Positions 8,102 to 17,345 of a stretch of 64,000 nt of DNA are shown in pieces; the stretch's first letter is position 1, and each line of letters begins with the position of its first letter. Position numbers and translations under genes: made by a program. Under the pieces are notes generated by a model that was not told where the DNA came from, searched no databases, and saw only the letters and a list, made by a program, of their open reading frames with translations. The DNA lies in contig CAJVYC010000010.1 in the NCBI GenBank assembly GCA_913009205.1, forward strand, positions 1 through 64,000, read 5' to 3'. The DNA is from an uncultured Fluviicola sp. (GTDB lineage Bacteria; Bacteroidota; Bacteroidia; Flavobacteriales_D; Crocinitomicaceae).

Positions 8102-9814
8102 TTATTTTTTAGCGACCTTAATAAAAACATCTGTAAGGTTCATCTCTTTCATTGGAGAAGCCTTGAAGTTTCTTACTCTTGCGTTAACTATCACAATATG
8201 ATCATCGGTTAGAATTGGCATAACCGCCGCGTTGTCTACAATCATTTGATCACATTTGTTGTAAAGAGCGTTTCTTTTTTCAAGGTCACTTTCTAACAAT
8301 GCTTTTTCAAAGGTTGCGTCAAATTCAGCATTTCGGAATTTGTATGAATTTACAGCAGAACCATCAGTGATGTTTGGGCCGTAGAACATGCCAAGGAAGT
8401 TTTCAGGGTCTGGATAATCTGCAATCCATCCTGATGTCCAAATTTTTGCTTTTCCTGAATTGACCGCCGCTTCGCGTTCAGCACTTGAAACAATAACGAT
8501 GTTTAATTCTACACCAATATTTACCTTCAATTGTTCGGCGACAGCTGTACATGTTTTGTGAATAGAAGATCCTTTCGTACTGTTCACATAGAAGTCAAGT
8601 TTTGGGAAGTTCTTTCCCCTTGGGTAACCCGCTTCCCTCATTAATGACTGCGCTTTGGCAACATTAAATTTATGTCCATTAACGTTTTCACTTGGATAAT
8701 CGTTCATGTCCGGAACGAAGCCATTTGTTGCAGCCCATCCTTCGCCTTCAAGATCCAAGTCGATAATTTGATTTCTATTTACCGCCAAGTTGAATGCCTC
8801 ACGAACGCGCACATCTTTGAATTCTTCGCTTTCATTCGCCATTGCAATGTAACTCATACCCATACTCTTTTCAGAGTCAACTTTATGTTTAACGTTTTTT
8901 CCGTTTTGTGCGTCAATTAAAGTTCCTAGAACATGCTGTATTTCTTCAACAGGCAATTCCATTACCAAATCAATTTTTGATTTGCCAAAGGCAAGCAAGG
9001 CAGCTCTTTGATCTTGCGCATAGGTCATTGAGATCTTAGCTAAGAAGGGCAAGCGGTTTCCGAAATCATCTTTTCTCCAGTATTCAGGGTTTCTTTTTAA
9101 AACAACTTTGTTTTCTGTCCACGATTCCAAAGCGAATGGCCCAGAACCAACAGGATGTTTGCCTGCATTTTCACCATATTTAGAATAGGATTCTTTCGGC
9201 GTGATGCCAAGAGACTTGTGCGTAAGAACTTTTTCAAACCCTACGAAGGATTGCGTCAATGTAATCTCAACCGTATACTTTCCCTTGACCTTAATACCGG
9301 TAACACCGCTTTTGGGAAGATTGCTTTTTGACTTTTCAAAGAAGTCTCTACCTCCTTCAATTCTGTCAACAAGCAAGTAGCGAATTTGATTTTTCTTTAG
9401 GCCAGAACAAGCCATGTCCAATGTGAACTTCACATCTTCGGCGGTCAGTTCATGAGATTTTCCTCCAAAGCAAGCGTCTTTGTGGAATTTAATCCCCTTT
9501 CGAATTTTTAGCGTATAAACCTTTGCGTCGTCACTCACCGTATAGCTTTCTGCTACCGCAGGGCTTACTTGTCCAGACTCCGGATCAACAGCTAATAATG
9601 GCTCATAGATTTGAGTTAATAAGCGCATTGAGTTAGATGTTACAGTAAATGTTGGATAGAGAGTAGTGATTTTTTCGGTAGACATGAACTTGAATTCACC
9701 GCCGTATTTTTTGCCACCTTTTGCTTCCAAAAGCTCAGTCTCTTCTCTTTTTTCAGAGCACGAGCCGAAGATTACACCTGTTACAAGAAATAATGAAATG
9801 ATTTTAAACCGCAT
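8102..9814 (-). CDS. ABC transporter peptide-binding lipoprotein (SBP family 5)
   Basis: The product is a family 5 extracellular solute-binding protein (OppA/DppA type) of about 570 residues. I start it at the ATG of 9814, because the longer frame would need a GTG four codons earlier. From there the lipoprotein signal is clean, with a VIFGSC lipobox (Cys at residue 19). Family features are LTQIYEPLLAVDPESGQV, the TAEDVKFTLD segment, PVGSGPF, LKRNPEYW and the late IWTSGWIADYPDPENFL segment. It would capture oligopeptides at the cell surface. No permease or ATPase genes are adjacent, so it is a solitary binding protein or its transporter is encoded elsewhere. A terminator follows. Confidence 0.9.
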   Translation of the reverse strand: MRFKIISLFLVTGVIFGSCSEKREETELLEAKGGKKYGGEFKFMSTEKITTLYPTFTVTSNSMRLLTQIYEPLLAVDPESGQVSPAVAESYTVSDDAKVYTLKIRKGIKFHKDACFGGKSHELTAEDVKFTLDMACSGLKKNQIRYLLVDRIEGGRDFFEKSKSNLPKSGVTGIKVKGKYTVEITLTQSFVGFEKVLTHKSLGITPKESYSKYGENAGKHPVGSGPFALESWTENKVVLKRNPEYWRKDDFGNRLPFLAKISMTYAQDQRAALLAFGKSKIDLVMELPVEEIQHVLGTLIDAQNGKNVKHKVDSEKSMGMSYIAMANESEEFKDVRVREAFNLAVNRNQIIDLDLEGEGWAATNGFVPDMNDYPSENVNGHKFNVAKAQSLMREAGYPRGKNFPKLDFYVNSTKGSSIHKTCTAVAEQLKVNIGVELNIVIVSSAEREAAVNSGKAKIWTSGWIADYPDPENFLGMFYGPNITDGSAVNSYKFRNAEFDATFEKALLESDLEKRNALYNKCDQMIVDNAAVMPILTDDHIVIVNARVRNFKASPMKEMNLTDVFIKVAKK

Positions 9815-9953
9815 AATTTTACACACTTTTTAGGAGACTAAGTTAAAAAAAAATGCGCGAGCTTGAGCTTCATTCGTAACTTCACTTTTCCTCCGAGATT
9901 CCAAGTTGGTTACGGAATGTGGAGACGAAAGGTTCTAAAAAATCGAGAATATT

Positions 9954-10922
9954 TTAGTATCCAACTTTAGACCGAACCCTTAAAAGAACATCGGAAGCCA
10001 CTGCGCGCGCACGTTCTGCACCAATTTTTAAAGCATCTTCGATTTCTTGATGGTTGTCTATCAGGTAATTATACTTTTCGCGTTCTGTCTTAAATCGTTC
10101 ACAAACAACTTCGAAAATTTCTTGCTTCGCATGACCGTATCCGTAACCTCCTGCTAAATATTTCGTACGCATTTCCTCAATTTGACTTACGGATGCGACC
10201 AAACTATAGAGTGCGAACGCATTGCAAGTTTCCGGGTCTTTTGGTTCCTCAAGTCCTTTCGAATCAGTTTCAATTGTCATTATCTTCTTTCGAAGCTTCT
10301 TGTCTGGCAAGAAAATGTTAATGAAATTGTCGCGTGATTTACTCATTTTTTCTCCGTCAGTACCAGGAATTAACATGGTGTCTTCTTTAAAACTAACCTC
10401 AGGCAAAACAAACGTTTCTCCCATTTCGCTGTTGAACCTTCGAGCAACATCCTGTGTATATTCTAAATGTTGTTTTTGATCTTTTCCAACGGGAACAATT
10501 TCCGCATCGTACAATAAAATATCCGCAGCCATAAGCATTGGGTAGACAAACAATCCCGAATTTACATCTTCCAAACGGTCGGCTTTGTCTTTGAAACTAG
10601 TTGCCAATTTCAGTCTTGAGTATGGGAAAAAGCACATCAAATACCAAGACAATTCTGTTACTTCGGGAACATCACTTTGGCGGTAAAAGACTACTTTTTC
10701 GGGATCAAGTCCGCAGGCAAGCCAAGTAGCGGCAGTGGATAAGGTATTGCTTCTCAACTCTTCGCCATTCTTAATTTGAGTTAGGGAATGTAAATCAGCA
10801 ATAAATAAAAAAGATTCGTTTGAAGCGTCTTTCGACATCTCGATTGCAGGAAGGATCGCTCCTAATAGATTTCCTAAATGTGGTGTTCCTGTGCTCTGAA
10901 CGCCAGTTAAAATACGTGCCAT
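9954..10922 (-). CDS. trpS: Tryptophan--tRNA ligase
   Basis: 322 residues, the usual length for class I TrpRS. The N-terminal Rossmann domain shows the TGTPHLGN version of the HIGH motif (residues 11-18), and the KMSKS loop is intact (GEKMSKSRDN, about residue 192). GKDQKQHLEYT is the conserved tryptophan-binding region. The enzyme charges tRNA-Trp in the cytoplasm. It stands alone: upstream is a non-coding stretch and downstream the binding-protein gene begins after about 140 bp. Confidence 0.96.
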   Translation of the reverse strand: MARILTGVQSTGTPHLGNLLGAILPAIEMSKDASNESFLFIADLHSLTQIKNGEELRSNTLSTAATWLACGLDPEKVVFYRQSDVPEVTELSWYLMCFFPYSRLKLATSFKDKADRLEDVNSGLFVYPMLMAADILLYDAEIVPVGKDQKQHLEYTQDVARRFNSEMGETFVLPEVSFKEDTMLIPGTDGEKMSKSRDNFINIFLPDKKLRKKIMTIETDSKGLEEPKDPETCNAFALYSLVASVSQIEEMRTKYLAGGYGYGHAKQEIFEVVCERFKTEREKYNYLIDNHQEIEDALKIGAERARAVASDVLLRVRSKVGY

Positions 10923-11277
10923 AATTGCTACTGGTTGTTGAGGTAATTGTCCATAGCGAAATTAATCAATTTGCAGGAAGTTTAACCATAGAAGGGGAAG
11001 GGAATTGGTAGGGCAGTGTTTTGCTTTTAACCGCGGAGACCAAAGGCAAAATTGAAACGGATCTTTTGGGACGCTAGGCTCACTGCTAGTAAACCATAAA
11101 AACGCGAGCTATAGAATTAGCAGATGGTATTGAATCTTTGTGCGTCAATGAAAACGAATTCACTTATTAATTGAAAATTAGGATGCGTCTGCTTGCGTCT
11201 CCACTGTTAACCAAATACAACCTTCAATGGTTGAGCGATTCAAAATAAGAAGAAAATTCAAGCGTTATTATAGTCGT
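10923..11277. other. Non-coding stretch upstream of trpS with a dispersed repeat
   Basis: No open frame with coding character. It holds a copy (11025-11045) of a short dispersed element, TTTTAACCGCGGAG followed by a CCAAAG-like tail, also found at 19600-19621. The rest, including GCG-rich fragments such as ATGCGTCTGCTTGCGTC, looks like decayed repeat sequence. Confidence 0.5.
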
Positions 11278-11507
11278 ATGAATATGATTACACTACTTGT
11301 TTTTATCCTGATGTATAGCTCCTCGTATGGTCCAAATACATAACAGGACTGAGCGCGGGCTTGTCGCTTAGTTCGTCAGAAAGAGAATCGCACGAATATT
11401 TTGAAAAGGTTTTTGGGTTTTCTGGAGGGGCATTTATTTGTCTTTCCGAATTGGTTACCGATATAACTTTGGAAATGCCGAACGAGAATAATCCTGTTTG
11501 CCAATAA
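11278..11507 (+). pseudogene. Relic of a small exported (beta-barrel-like) protein
   Basis: An ATG at 11278 opens a signal-peptide-like frame (MNMITLLVFILMYSSSYG) that stops at a TAA after 21 codons. The coding sense continues at once in another frame (YITGLSAGLSLSSSE ... FGFSGGAFICL) to a stop at 11505-11507. The GLSAGLSLSS and GFSGGAF pattern resembles the first strands of small Bacteroidetes outer-membrane beta-barrels. A one-base indel plus loss of most of the C-terminal part would explain it. Family assignment is tentative. Confidence 0.45.
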
Positions 11508-11534
11508 TAACGTCTATTTTGCTAAATTTAGATC

Positions 11535-12299
11535 GTGAAAACTATTTTAGGAATCTTCGGTCTAATATGGAAGCTCTACATAGCAGCTGTATTTGTTATT
11601 AGCGCAGTTTTTCTTTACCCTGTTATAGCGACAATGCTTAGTAATCCGAACAACAAGAAAATGGCATTCAAAATGTTCGTTTTTTGGAGTTGGATGTTTC
11701 GATTCTTGTGTTTTTACGGAGTCAAAAAAGTTAAGGAAAGCAATTTACCGGAGGGCCCTTATTTGATTGTTGGCAATCACACTTCTTATCTTGATATCTT
11801 CCTGATGTACTCCATCCTTTCAAATGAGCCCTTTTTATTTTTGGGTAAAAGTGAAATATTGGCCTACCCTTTAATAAAGACTTATTTTAAGAAAATGAAC
11901 ATTCCTGTATTTCGTGACAACAAACGAAAAGCTGCGAAATCTTTAATTCAAGCATCCAAAGAAGTTAAAAGCGGTTGGTCAATCATGATCTTTCCAGAAG
12001 GAGGAATTCCCGATGACGATAACCCAAAAATGATTGAATTTAAGCAAGGTGCGTTCCGATTGGCGAAAAGCTTAAATATTCCAATTGTCCCGATTTCGTT
12101 TACGAACAACCACAAATTATTTTCTGATCCAACGAATATTCTGGGCCCTGCTCGGCCTGGGATAAGCCATGTACATATACATGAATTCATTTCTACAGAA
12201 GAGATCGAAATGTTATCACATGCAGAATTGAGTCAGAAATGTTTTGACATTGTTAATGCGCCAATTTTGATTGCGAATCCAGAAGTGTCCAAGAATTAA
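11535..12299 (+). CDS. plsC: 1-acyl-sn-glycerol-3-phosphate acyltransferase family protein
   Basis: 254 residues, GTG start. An N-terminal membrane segment (about residues 10-33) precedes the acyltransferase domain with the catalytic NHTSYLD box (His82, Asp87), the GKSEILAYPLIKTYFKK substrate region and the FPEGG box (residues 153-157). This is the signature of PlsC-type enzymes, which acylate lysophosphatidic acid to phosphatidic acid at the inner membrane. The substrate cannot be told from sequence; related members acylate ornithine or glycine lipids. gatC starts 34 bp downstream on the same strand. Confidence 0.85.
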   Translation: MKTILGIFGLIWKLYIAAVFVISAVFLYPVIATMLSNPNNKKMAFKMFVFWSWMFRFLCFYGVKKVKESNLPEGPYLIVGNHTSYLDIFLMYSILSNEPFLFLGKSEILAYPLIKTYFKKMNIPVFRDNKRKAAKSLIQASKEVKSGWSIMIFPEGGIPDDDNPKMIEFKQGAFRLAKSLNIPIVPISFTNNHKLFSDPTNILGPARPGISHVHIHEFISTEEIEMLSHAELSQKCFDIVNAPILIANPEVSKN

Positions 12300-12319
12300 A
12301 TATTCAGACGCCTTTTTCT

Positions 12320-12327
12320 TACATTTG
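12320..12327 (+). promoter_or_regulatory. TAnnTTTG -7 element before gatC
   Basis: TACATTTG ends 6 bp before the gatC ATG; no good -33 element is visible. If used, the transcript would have almost no leader. Confidence 0.4.
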
Positions 12328-12333
12328 TACCAG

Positions 12334-12624
12334 ATGAAAATTACAGACGAAACAGTAGATCACATTGCGCACCTTTCTCGTTTAGAGTTTGAAGGCGAAA
12401 AAAGAGTTGCCATTAAAGCGGACTTGGAACGAATCATCAGCTTCATGGATAAACTTCAAGAAGTTGACACAGAAAACGTTGAGCCACTTATTTTCATGAC
12501 GAATGAAATCAATCGATTGAGAGATGACGTTCCTGCAGACACTATAACACAGGTTGAAGCGCTGAAAAATGGACCTAAAACGGATTCTGATTATTTTAGA
12601 ATCCCGAAGGTATTGAGTAAGTAA
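12334..12624 (+). CDS. gatC: Asp/Glu-tRNA amidotransferase subunit C
   Basis: 96 residues from the ATG at 12334; an upstream in-frame extension into plsC lacks any family similarity. The protein shows the GatC pattern: ITDETVDHIAHLSRLEFE at the start, a helical stretch, LQEVDTENVEP in the middle and a C-terminal SDYFRIPKVL motif. GatC stabilises the GatA-GatB amidase that converts Glu-tRNA(Gln) to Gln-tRNA(Gln). gatA and gatB are not in the window. It converges with the peptidase gene, 10 bp between stops. Confidence 0.93.
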   Translation: MKITDETVDHIAHLSRLEFEGEKRVAIKADLERIISFMDKLQEVDTENVEPLIFMTNEINRLRDDVPADTITQVEALKNGPKTDSDYFRIPKVLSK

Positions 12625-12634
12625 GACGTTTCTG

Positions 12635-13684
12635 TTAAAAACTCCAATCGTGTTGGTCCAACTCGCTAACACATGCTGTTAGCAAATCAATACTTCCCTG
12701 AATATCGTCTTTGTTTGCCATTTCAATCACCTGATGCAAGTGACGTGTTGGAATAGAAACTGCTCCTGCAATGGATCCGCCTTCTGTCATTCTTTGAATT
12801 CCAGCCGTGTCCGTTCCACCTGCAGTTAGGATTTCCGGTTGCCATTTAATTTCGTGCTTGTCAGCTGTCTTTTTCATGTAAGCCACCATTCTGTAATCGC
12901 AAATGGTAGAAGCGTCCATAATTTTAATAGCCGTTCCTTCTCCTAATTTCGTGATTTTTTCGTGCTCTGCTGCTCCAGGCAAATCAAATGCGATAGTTGT
13001 GTCCAATCCAAACCCAAAGTCTGGATTAATGAGCATTGCAGAAACATTTGCTCCGCGAATTCCAACCTCCTCTTGAACCGTAAAAACACCGTATAAATCG
13101 TGCGGAATTTCCTTCCCTTTCAGGTTTCTCAATGTTTCAATTAAAATGAAGACCGCCAACCTGTTGTCCAATGATTTTCCATTAACACAGTTCCCCATCT
13201 CGATAAACTCACGTTCTCTAGTAATTGGGTCTCCGATGGAAACAAGTTCTTTAACTTCTTCTCCAGTCAATCCTGTATCGATAAAGTAATCCTTGATTTT
13301 CGCAATTTTATTGCGCTCTTCTGTCGTCATTACGTGAATCGGCTTTGACGCCATCACTCCAATTACATCCTTTTTACCATGAACTATTACACGTTGTGCC
13401 GTCAATGTTTTAGGATCAAACCCTCCAAGTGTATGGAAACGAATAAATCCATTATCGTCGATATGCGTTACAATAAAACCGATTTCATCCATGTGCGCTC
13501 CGACCATAACTCGCTTATCGCTTTTCCCTCGCTTGATCGCATAAACATTACCCATGTTGTCTATTTCAACTTCATCGGCAAGTTCTTTAACCTCCTTCAA
13601 AACAAGTTCACGCACTTTTTGTTCGAATCCTGGCGCACCGGGAGTTGTGCAAATTGTGTTTAATAAATCGGTGTTTATTGACAT
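12635..13684 (-). CDS. M42 family metallopeptidase (glutamyl aminopeptidase-like)
   Basis: 349 residues, usual for family M42 (PepA/FrvX/TET). Metal and catalytic segments are present: VGAHMDEIGFIV (first His/Asp), LDNRLAVFILIETL, the QEEVGIRGA motif with the catalytic Glu pair, GLDTTIAFD, GGTDTAGIQ and the final PTRHLHQVIEM His. These enzymes form tetrahedral cytosolic aminopeptidase particles with two zinc or cobalt ions per subunit. Divergent from the Sco-like gene. Confidence 0.92.
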   Translation of the reverse strand: MSINTDLLNTICTTPGAPGFEQKVRELVLKEVKELADEVEIDNMGNVYAIKRGKSDKRVMVGAHMDEIGFIVTHIDDNGFIRFHTLGGFDPKTLTAQRVIVHGKKDVIGVMASKPIHVMTTEERNKIAKIKDYFIDTGLTGEEVKELVSIGDPITREREFIEMGNCVNGKSLDNRLAVFILIETLRNLKGKEIPHDLYGVFTVQEEVGIRGANVSAMLINPDFGFGLDTTIAFDLPGAAEHEKITKLGEGTAIKIMDASTICDYRMVAYMKKTADKHEIKWQPEILTAGGTDTAGIQRMTEGGSIAGAVSIPTRHLHQVIEMANKDDIQGSIDLLTACVSELDQHDWSF

Positions 13685-13729
13685 ATAATTTTCTTTGTTG
13701 AATAAAAGTAATAATCATTTTCAGAACAT

Positions 13730-13737
13730 TAACTTTG
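13730..13737 (+). promoter_or_regulatory. TAnnTTTG -7 element before the Sco-like gene
   Basis: TAACTTTG ends 4 bp before the GTG start at 13742, so the transcript would begin at or near the start codon. The -33 element is not clear at the right distance (TTTG at 13694-13697 is too far). Confidence 0.45.
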
Positions 13738-13741
13738 CAAC

Positions 13742-14413
13742 GTGAGTAGAGTTCTATTTCTTGCCGTTTTTATTTTTGTTGGCATCGGTTTTACCTATTA
13801 TTTTGTGTCTTTGGACGCAAATAAAGAAGATCCCCTTCCCATTATTAATCCTGTTGATATTGAAGAGGAAATGGTTGACCCTGAATTGATTCGAGTGGGA
13901 CGTGGACACAAAGTAGGCGACTTTTCATTTCTAAATCAAGAAGGAAAAACAATCACATCGGATGAGGTGAAAGGTAAAATTCACGTAGCGGAATATTTTT
14001 TCACTACTTGCAAATCGATTTGTCCAATCATGACGGAACAAATGCAACGCATTCATAATGAATTCAAACAGAATGATGAATTAAAGTTATTGAGTTTCAC
14101 TGTTGATCCAGAAGTGGATACTGTGGCTCAAATGAAGTGGTATGCGGACATTCATGAAGCTGACGCAAAGCAATGGCACTTTTTAACGGGCGATAAGGAA
14201 GAATTATACCAACTTGCGAGAAGGTCTTATTTTGTTTTAAAACCAGCAGAGGCAGAAAACCTTGGCGATGCAGGAAGTGATTTTATTCACACGAACAACT
14301 TTGTTCTTGTCGATCGTCAATCTAGAATTCGTGGGTATTACGATGGAACTTTGGAGTTAGAAGTAAGCCAACTTATTCACGACATTTATTTGCTAATGAA
14401 GGAAGAAGACTAG
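13742..14413 (+). CDS. SCO1/SenC/PrrC family protein
   Basis: 223 residues, GTG start, with an N-terminal membrane anchor (residues 3-22) and a thioredoxin fold. The copper-binding pair is CKSIC (Cys90, Cys94), and the third ligand is His183 in FIHTNNFVLVD. LLSFTVDPEVDT is the usual Sco strand. Sco proteins deliver copper to the CuA site of cytochrome oxidase or act as periplasmic thiol reductases. No oxidase gene is nearby, so the partner is inferred. Confidence 0.9.
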   Translation: MSRVLFLAVFIFVGIGFTYYFVSLDANKEDPLPIINPVDIEEEMVDPELIRVGRGHKVGDFSFLNQEGKTITSDEVKGKIHVAEYFFTTCKSICPIMTEQMQRIHNEFKQNDELKLLSFTVDPEVDTVAQMKWYADIHEADAKQWHFLTGDKEELYQLARRSYFVLKPAEAENLGDAGSDFIHTNNFVLVDRQSRIRGYYDGTLELEVSQLIHDIYLLMKEED

Positions 14414-14509
14414 GTATTCAGCACCCCACTAAACACTATTCCGATTATTCTTTTGCTTTTTAGCCCTTTCGTTCATTTATTTTTTTCAGGATCAGGTTAT
14501 TCTTAATAA

Positions 14510-14565
14510 GTTTCGAGTTTCGAGTTTCGAGTTTCGAGTTTCGGGTTTCGGGTTCGGAGTTTCTG
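14510..14565. repeat. Heptanucleotide tandem repeat (GTTTCGA)n
   Basis: About eight tandem units of 7 bp: four exact GTTTCGA, two GTTTCGG, then diverging GTTCGGA and GTTTCTG. It lies between the Sco-like gene and the convergent T9SS gene. Further units in reverse orientation (TCGAAACC, CCGAAACT) appear at 14604-14635, so the region could form a long imperfect hairpin. Confidence 0.85.
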
Positions 14566-14649
14566 GTTTTATGATTCTCGAATCTAACCTACTTCGGGCA
14601 TCAACTCGAAACCCTAAACCATGAATCCGAAACTATCTCGCGTTTAAAC

Positions 14650-17043
14650 TTACCTCACAACCTGAATAAACCCGCTGTAGGTCTTATCTGCATCAGTTAG
14701 TGTAAGAATGAAGAAGTAGGTTCCATCGCTATATCCGCTTGCGTCCCAATCGTTTTGATAGTCGTTTGTTTCAAGAACTGTAATTCCCCAACGATCAACA
14801 ATAGAAAGATGATTTTCAGGATAAAAACCTAAATACAAGAATTCCAGAACATCATTAATTTGATCACCATTCGGCGTAATTATATTTGGAATATGAACTT
14901 CTGCTGGTGCAACTGGAGTTAATTCACAAATCGAATCTTGACATCCAGCAGCATTCTCAACATAAATGCATAGCATGTATTCACCTGGATTAGGGTACAT
15001 GTGCGTTGGGTTTTGCAGCATGTCAAAATCACCATCGCCATAACTATATGTCCAGCTTATACCTGGCGAAGCATTGAACACTGAAGCATCGGTAAAGTCT
15101 ATAGGAATCCCGATAATCATGGGGTCAGGATTTGCAGTGTATCCTGGAATTGGTAAGGGCTGTACATAAACTGGAACATCGATTGTATCGGAATAGCATC
15201 CATTCATGAAGGTAAATGCCGTGTAATTTATCATTGTAACATTTTGCGTGTTATTGATCAAGGTTTGAGGGATTTGATCGTCCCAACCTTGCACTCCGTT
15301 TCCATCCCATTGCATTGTAGCCGCAGGAATACAAAGTCCAAGATCAATTATAAATTGTTCTTCTGAACAGACCAAAGTATCGTAAACTGGGTTGAAGCTT
15401 GGAGCGGGTTTAATTGGAATGCTTTCTGCCGGAGCTGCAGCAACTAAATTTCCACATGCATCAGTAATCACAGGTGGTGGAACTGAAAGGGATGTCGTAA
15501 GTGTGTCGCAATAGTTTGGACAGTTCGGTGGAGCTAGATTAAAAAGATAGCTCGTTGATCCATTATTACATCCAACGCTTGATCCTTGAACTATTGTATC
15601 ATTGCTCCAAGGATGCGTAAATGTAAAAGGAGGTACGCCATAAGAAACGTATGCAACACCAGTAATATCGCAGTCATTAGAACAAGTTGGTACTGCAGGA
15701 ACATTCCACTCAGATGATGAGTGTTCAGCTGTTCGTCCTACAACTACCGCTTGAAATGGCCATGATGTTGTTCCAGGATCATATCGAATGTATGTCGTGT
15801 TGCATCCAGCTCCCAGAAAATTTCTTCCTAGGTGGAATGATAACCAAAATGTTTGTGAATTACACGATTCAGGAAAACAACAAGTTAATGGATTGTACAA
15901 ATTAAAATTGTCCAAGTACGCCGTTCCAGCCGATTGACCTGGAACTCCTGTAATTGTAAATGTTGTGGTGTTGTCGCAGTCTGTGCTGAAATACATTGCT
16001 CCATCTTGCATCCAAGCTCCTGTGAATGGATCTGCGTAAAAACTCGCTGTAACGTTTAATTCTGTTACCATAACGTCAGCTGGGATTGTGACAAGAATAC
16101 TGTCTTGATTGTAAGCTGGTATCCAACACGAAGGCATTTGTCCACCCGTCCATGATGATGTTGGCCCAGTAACAATTGGATCAATGACAATCGGATATTG
16201 TCGCTCAGGTGCATTCAACCAATCGCATGGGACTATAATTTCAAGAATATGTTTCCCAGCTTCTTCTCTAACTTGATATGAAGCGACCATGTATTTTCTG
16301 TTCTGATCAAAACAAAGCGGTTCATGGAAAGTCGTTACTACATTACCCGCATTGTCTTTAACAAGTAGAAGTCCGCTCCAACCATATTTTGTCTTTTCAC
16401 CGCGAGTAAGGTCATTGCTAATTGTATATCCTTTAGGCAATTCAATTTCTTCAGAGAAGATCACGCGGTTTTGAATACCATCTATAATTTCATTCAAGAT
16501 GTAATTGTACTTCACACCGTTTTCTCTAAAAATGATTTCTTTATTCACTCCTGGAATTGCATCGACAACATTTGAAGTGCTTGCATCGAACGTATAATCC
16601 TGCTCAATTTTTTGACCATTTATTTTGCAGTTCTTGCCAAATTTGATGAGGTCTTTTTTATTCGCTAAGGTCAAACTCATGCTTCCGTCTTGGTCATAAT
16701 AAGTCGGGTAGGGCTGATTCAGAGCTCCAAATTCATTCTCTCCTAATAGTTCCATTTCTGAAACAATAGGAACCAGTTTTCCTTTGGCATTATGATAATT
16801 AATAGGGATTGAACTTTGATGCGTTTTAATTTCACCATCATCACTATAGTACGTTGATGTTGTTAATGTTCTAGCGTCTTCATCTTCAGTCCATATGGAG
16901 TTTGATGGTTCTTCCGAATCAATTTCTTTTTCAGGGTTTAGACAAACATCAAGCGATGATAAGGTAGGGTTGTTTTGAGCAAAAGCACCACTAATATTTA
17001 AGCATATAGCGGCTGAGAAAATGAATATGTAGCGATAATTCAT
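14650..17043 (-). CDS. Gliding-motility-type (T9SS type B) secreted protein with PKD domain
   Basis: I start it at the ATG of 17043, which gives a clean signal peptide (MNYRYIFIFSAAICLNISGAFAQ is described here by ends only: MNYRY to AFAQ, residues 1-23) and 797 residues; the longer frame runs into xseB. The first 330 residues are a beta-rich region with no named domain, ending near PIVIDPIVTGP. The middle is Cys-rich. A PKD domain follows (WTYSYGDGDFDMLQNPTHMYP). The last 85 residues are the gliding-motility-associated C-terminal domain: IPNIITPNGDQIND, DRWGITV, GTYFFILTL. This domain marks cargo exported by T9SS and anchored by the type B route. An adhesive role is inferred. Confidence 0.85.
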   Translation of the reverse strand: MNYRYIFIFSAAICLNISGAFAQNNPTLSSLDVCLNPEKEIDSEEPSNSIWTEDEDARTLTTSTYYSDDGEIKTHQSSIPINYHNAKGKLVPIVSEMELLGENEFGALNQPYPTYYDQDGSMSLTLANKKDLIKFGKNCKINGQKIEQDYTFDASTSNVVDAIPGVNKEIIFRENGVKYNYILNEIIDGIQNRVIFSEEIELPKGYTISNDLTRGEKTKYGWSGLLLVKDNAGNVVTTFHEPLCFDQNRKYMVASYQVREEAGKHILEIIVPCDWLNAPERQYPIVIDPIVTGPTSSWTGGQMPSCWIPAYNQDSILVTIPADVMVTELNVTASFYADPFTGAWMQDGAMYFSTDCDNTTTFTITGVPGQSAGTAYLDNFNLYNPLTCCFPESCNSQTFWLSFHLGRNFLGAGCNTTYIRYDPGTTSWPFQAVVVGRTAEHSSSEWNVPAVPTCSNDCDITGVAYVSYGVPPFTFTHPWSNDTIVQGSSVGCNNGSTSYLFNLAPPNCPNYCDTLTTSLSVPPPVITDACGNLVAAAPAESIPIKPAPSFNPVYDTLVCSEEQFIIDLGLCIPAATMQWDGNGVQGWDDQIPQTLINNTQNVTMINYTAFTFMNGCYSDTIDVPVYVQPLPIPGYTANPDPMIIGIPIDFTDASVFNASPGISWTYSYGDGDFDMLQNPTHMYPNPGEYMLCIYVENAAGCQDSICELTPVAPAEVHIPNIITPNGDQINDVLEFLYLGFYPENHLSIVDRWGITVLETNDYQNDWDASGYSDGTYFFILTLTDADKTYSGFIQVVR

Positions 17044-17147
17044 GGTGTAGTAGATGTGACAGTTCGATAAGTAGAATATCAAGTTAACGAATATTCTATA
17101 ATTAAGACGTAAAGTATTGTAAAAAAGACCGTTGATTGGTTTAAAAG

Positions 17148-17345
17148 CTATTCTTCTAACTCCTTCAAAATTTGATTTACGTCCTCTTCTGTAGATGACA
17201 ATTTTGTTTTGCACACCTTTATTAATTCTGAAGCGCGCTTCACTTTTACACTCAATTCATCAACACTAATTTCACCGTCTTCGATGTCCGCAACGATTTG
17301 CTGTAATTCCTCAAAAGCTTCTGTGTATTTAATTTCTTTGCTCAT
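17148..17345 (-). CDS. xseB: Exodeoxyribonuclease VII small subunit
   Basis: 65 residues, the family's usual size. It shows the XseB core: YTEAFEELQQIVADIEDGE, then ISVDELSVKVKRASELI and a CKTKLSSTEEDVNQIL helix. It starts 17 bp inside the end of xseA, indicating translational coupling. XseB caps XseA helices in the ExoVII complex that degrades single-stranded DNA. Confidence 0.93.
   Translation of the reverse strand: MSKEIKYTEAFEELQQIVADIEDGEISVDELSVKVKRASELIKVCKTKLSSTEEDVNQILKELEE

Noticed and set aside
7935..8201. Open frame on the plus strand after recO
   Set aside because: It crosses the terminator hairpin and then reads the reverse of the peptide-binding protein; no family pattern.
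14510..14565. Tandem repeat as a possible CRISPR array
   Set aside because: Units are 7 bp with no spacers and no cas genes nearby.
17044..17214. N-terminal extension of the gliding-type protein to 17214
   Set aside because: It overlaps xseB in another frame and would place the signal peptide 57 residues inside the protein.
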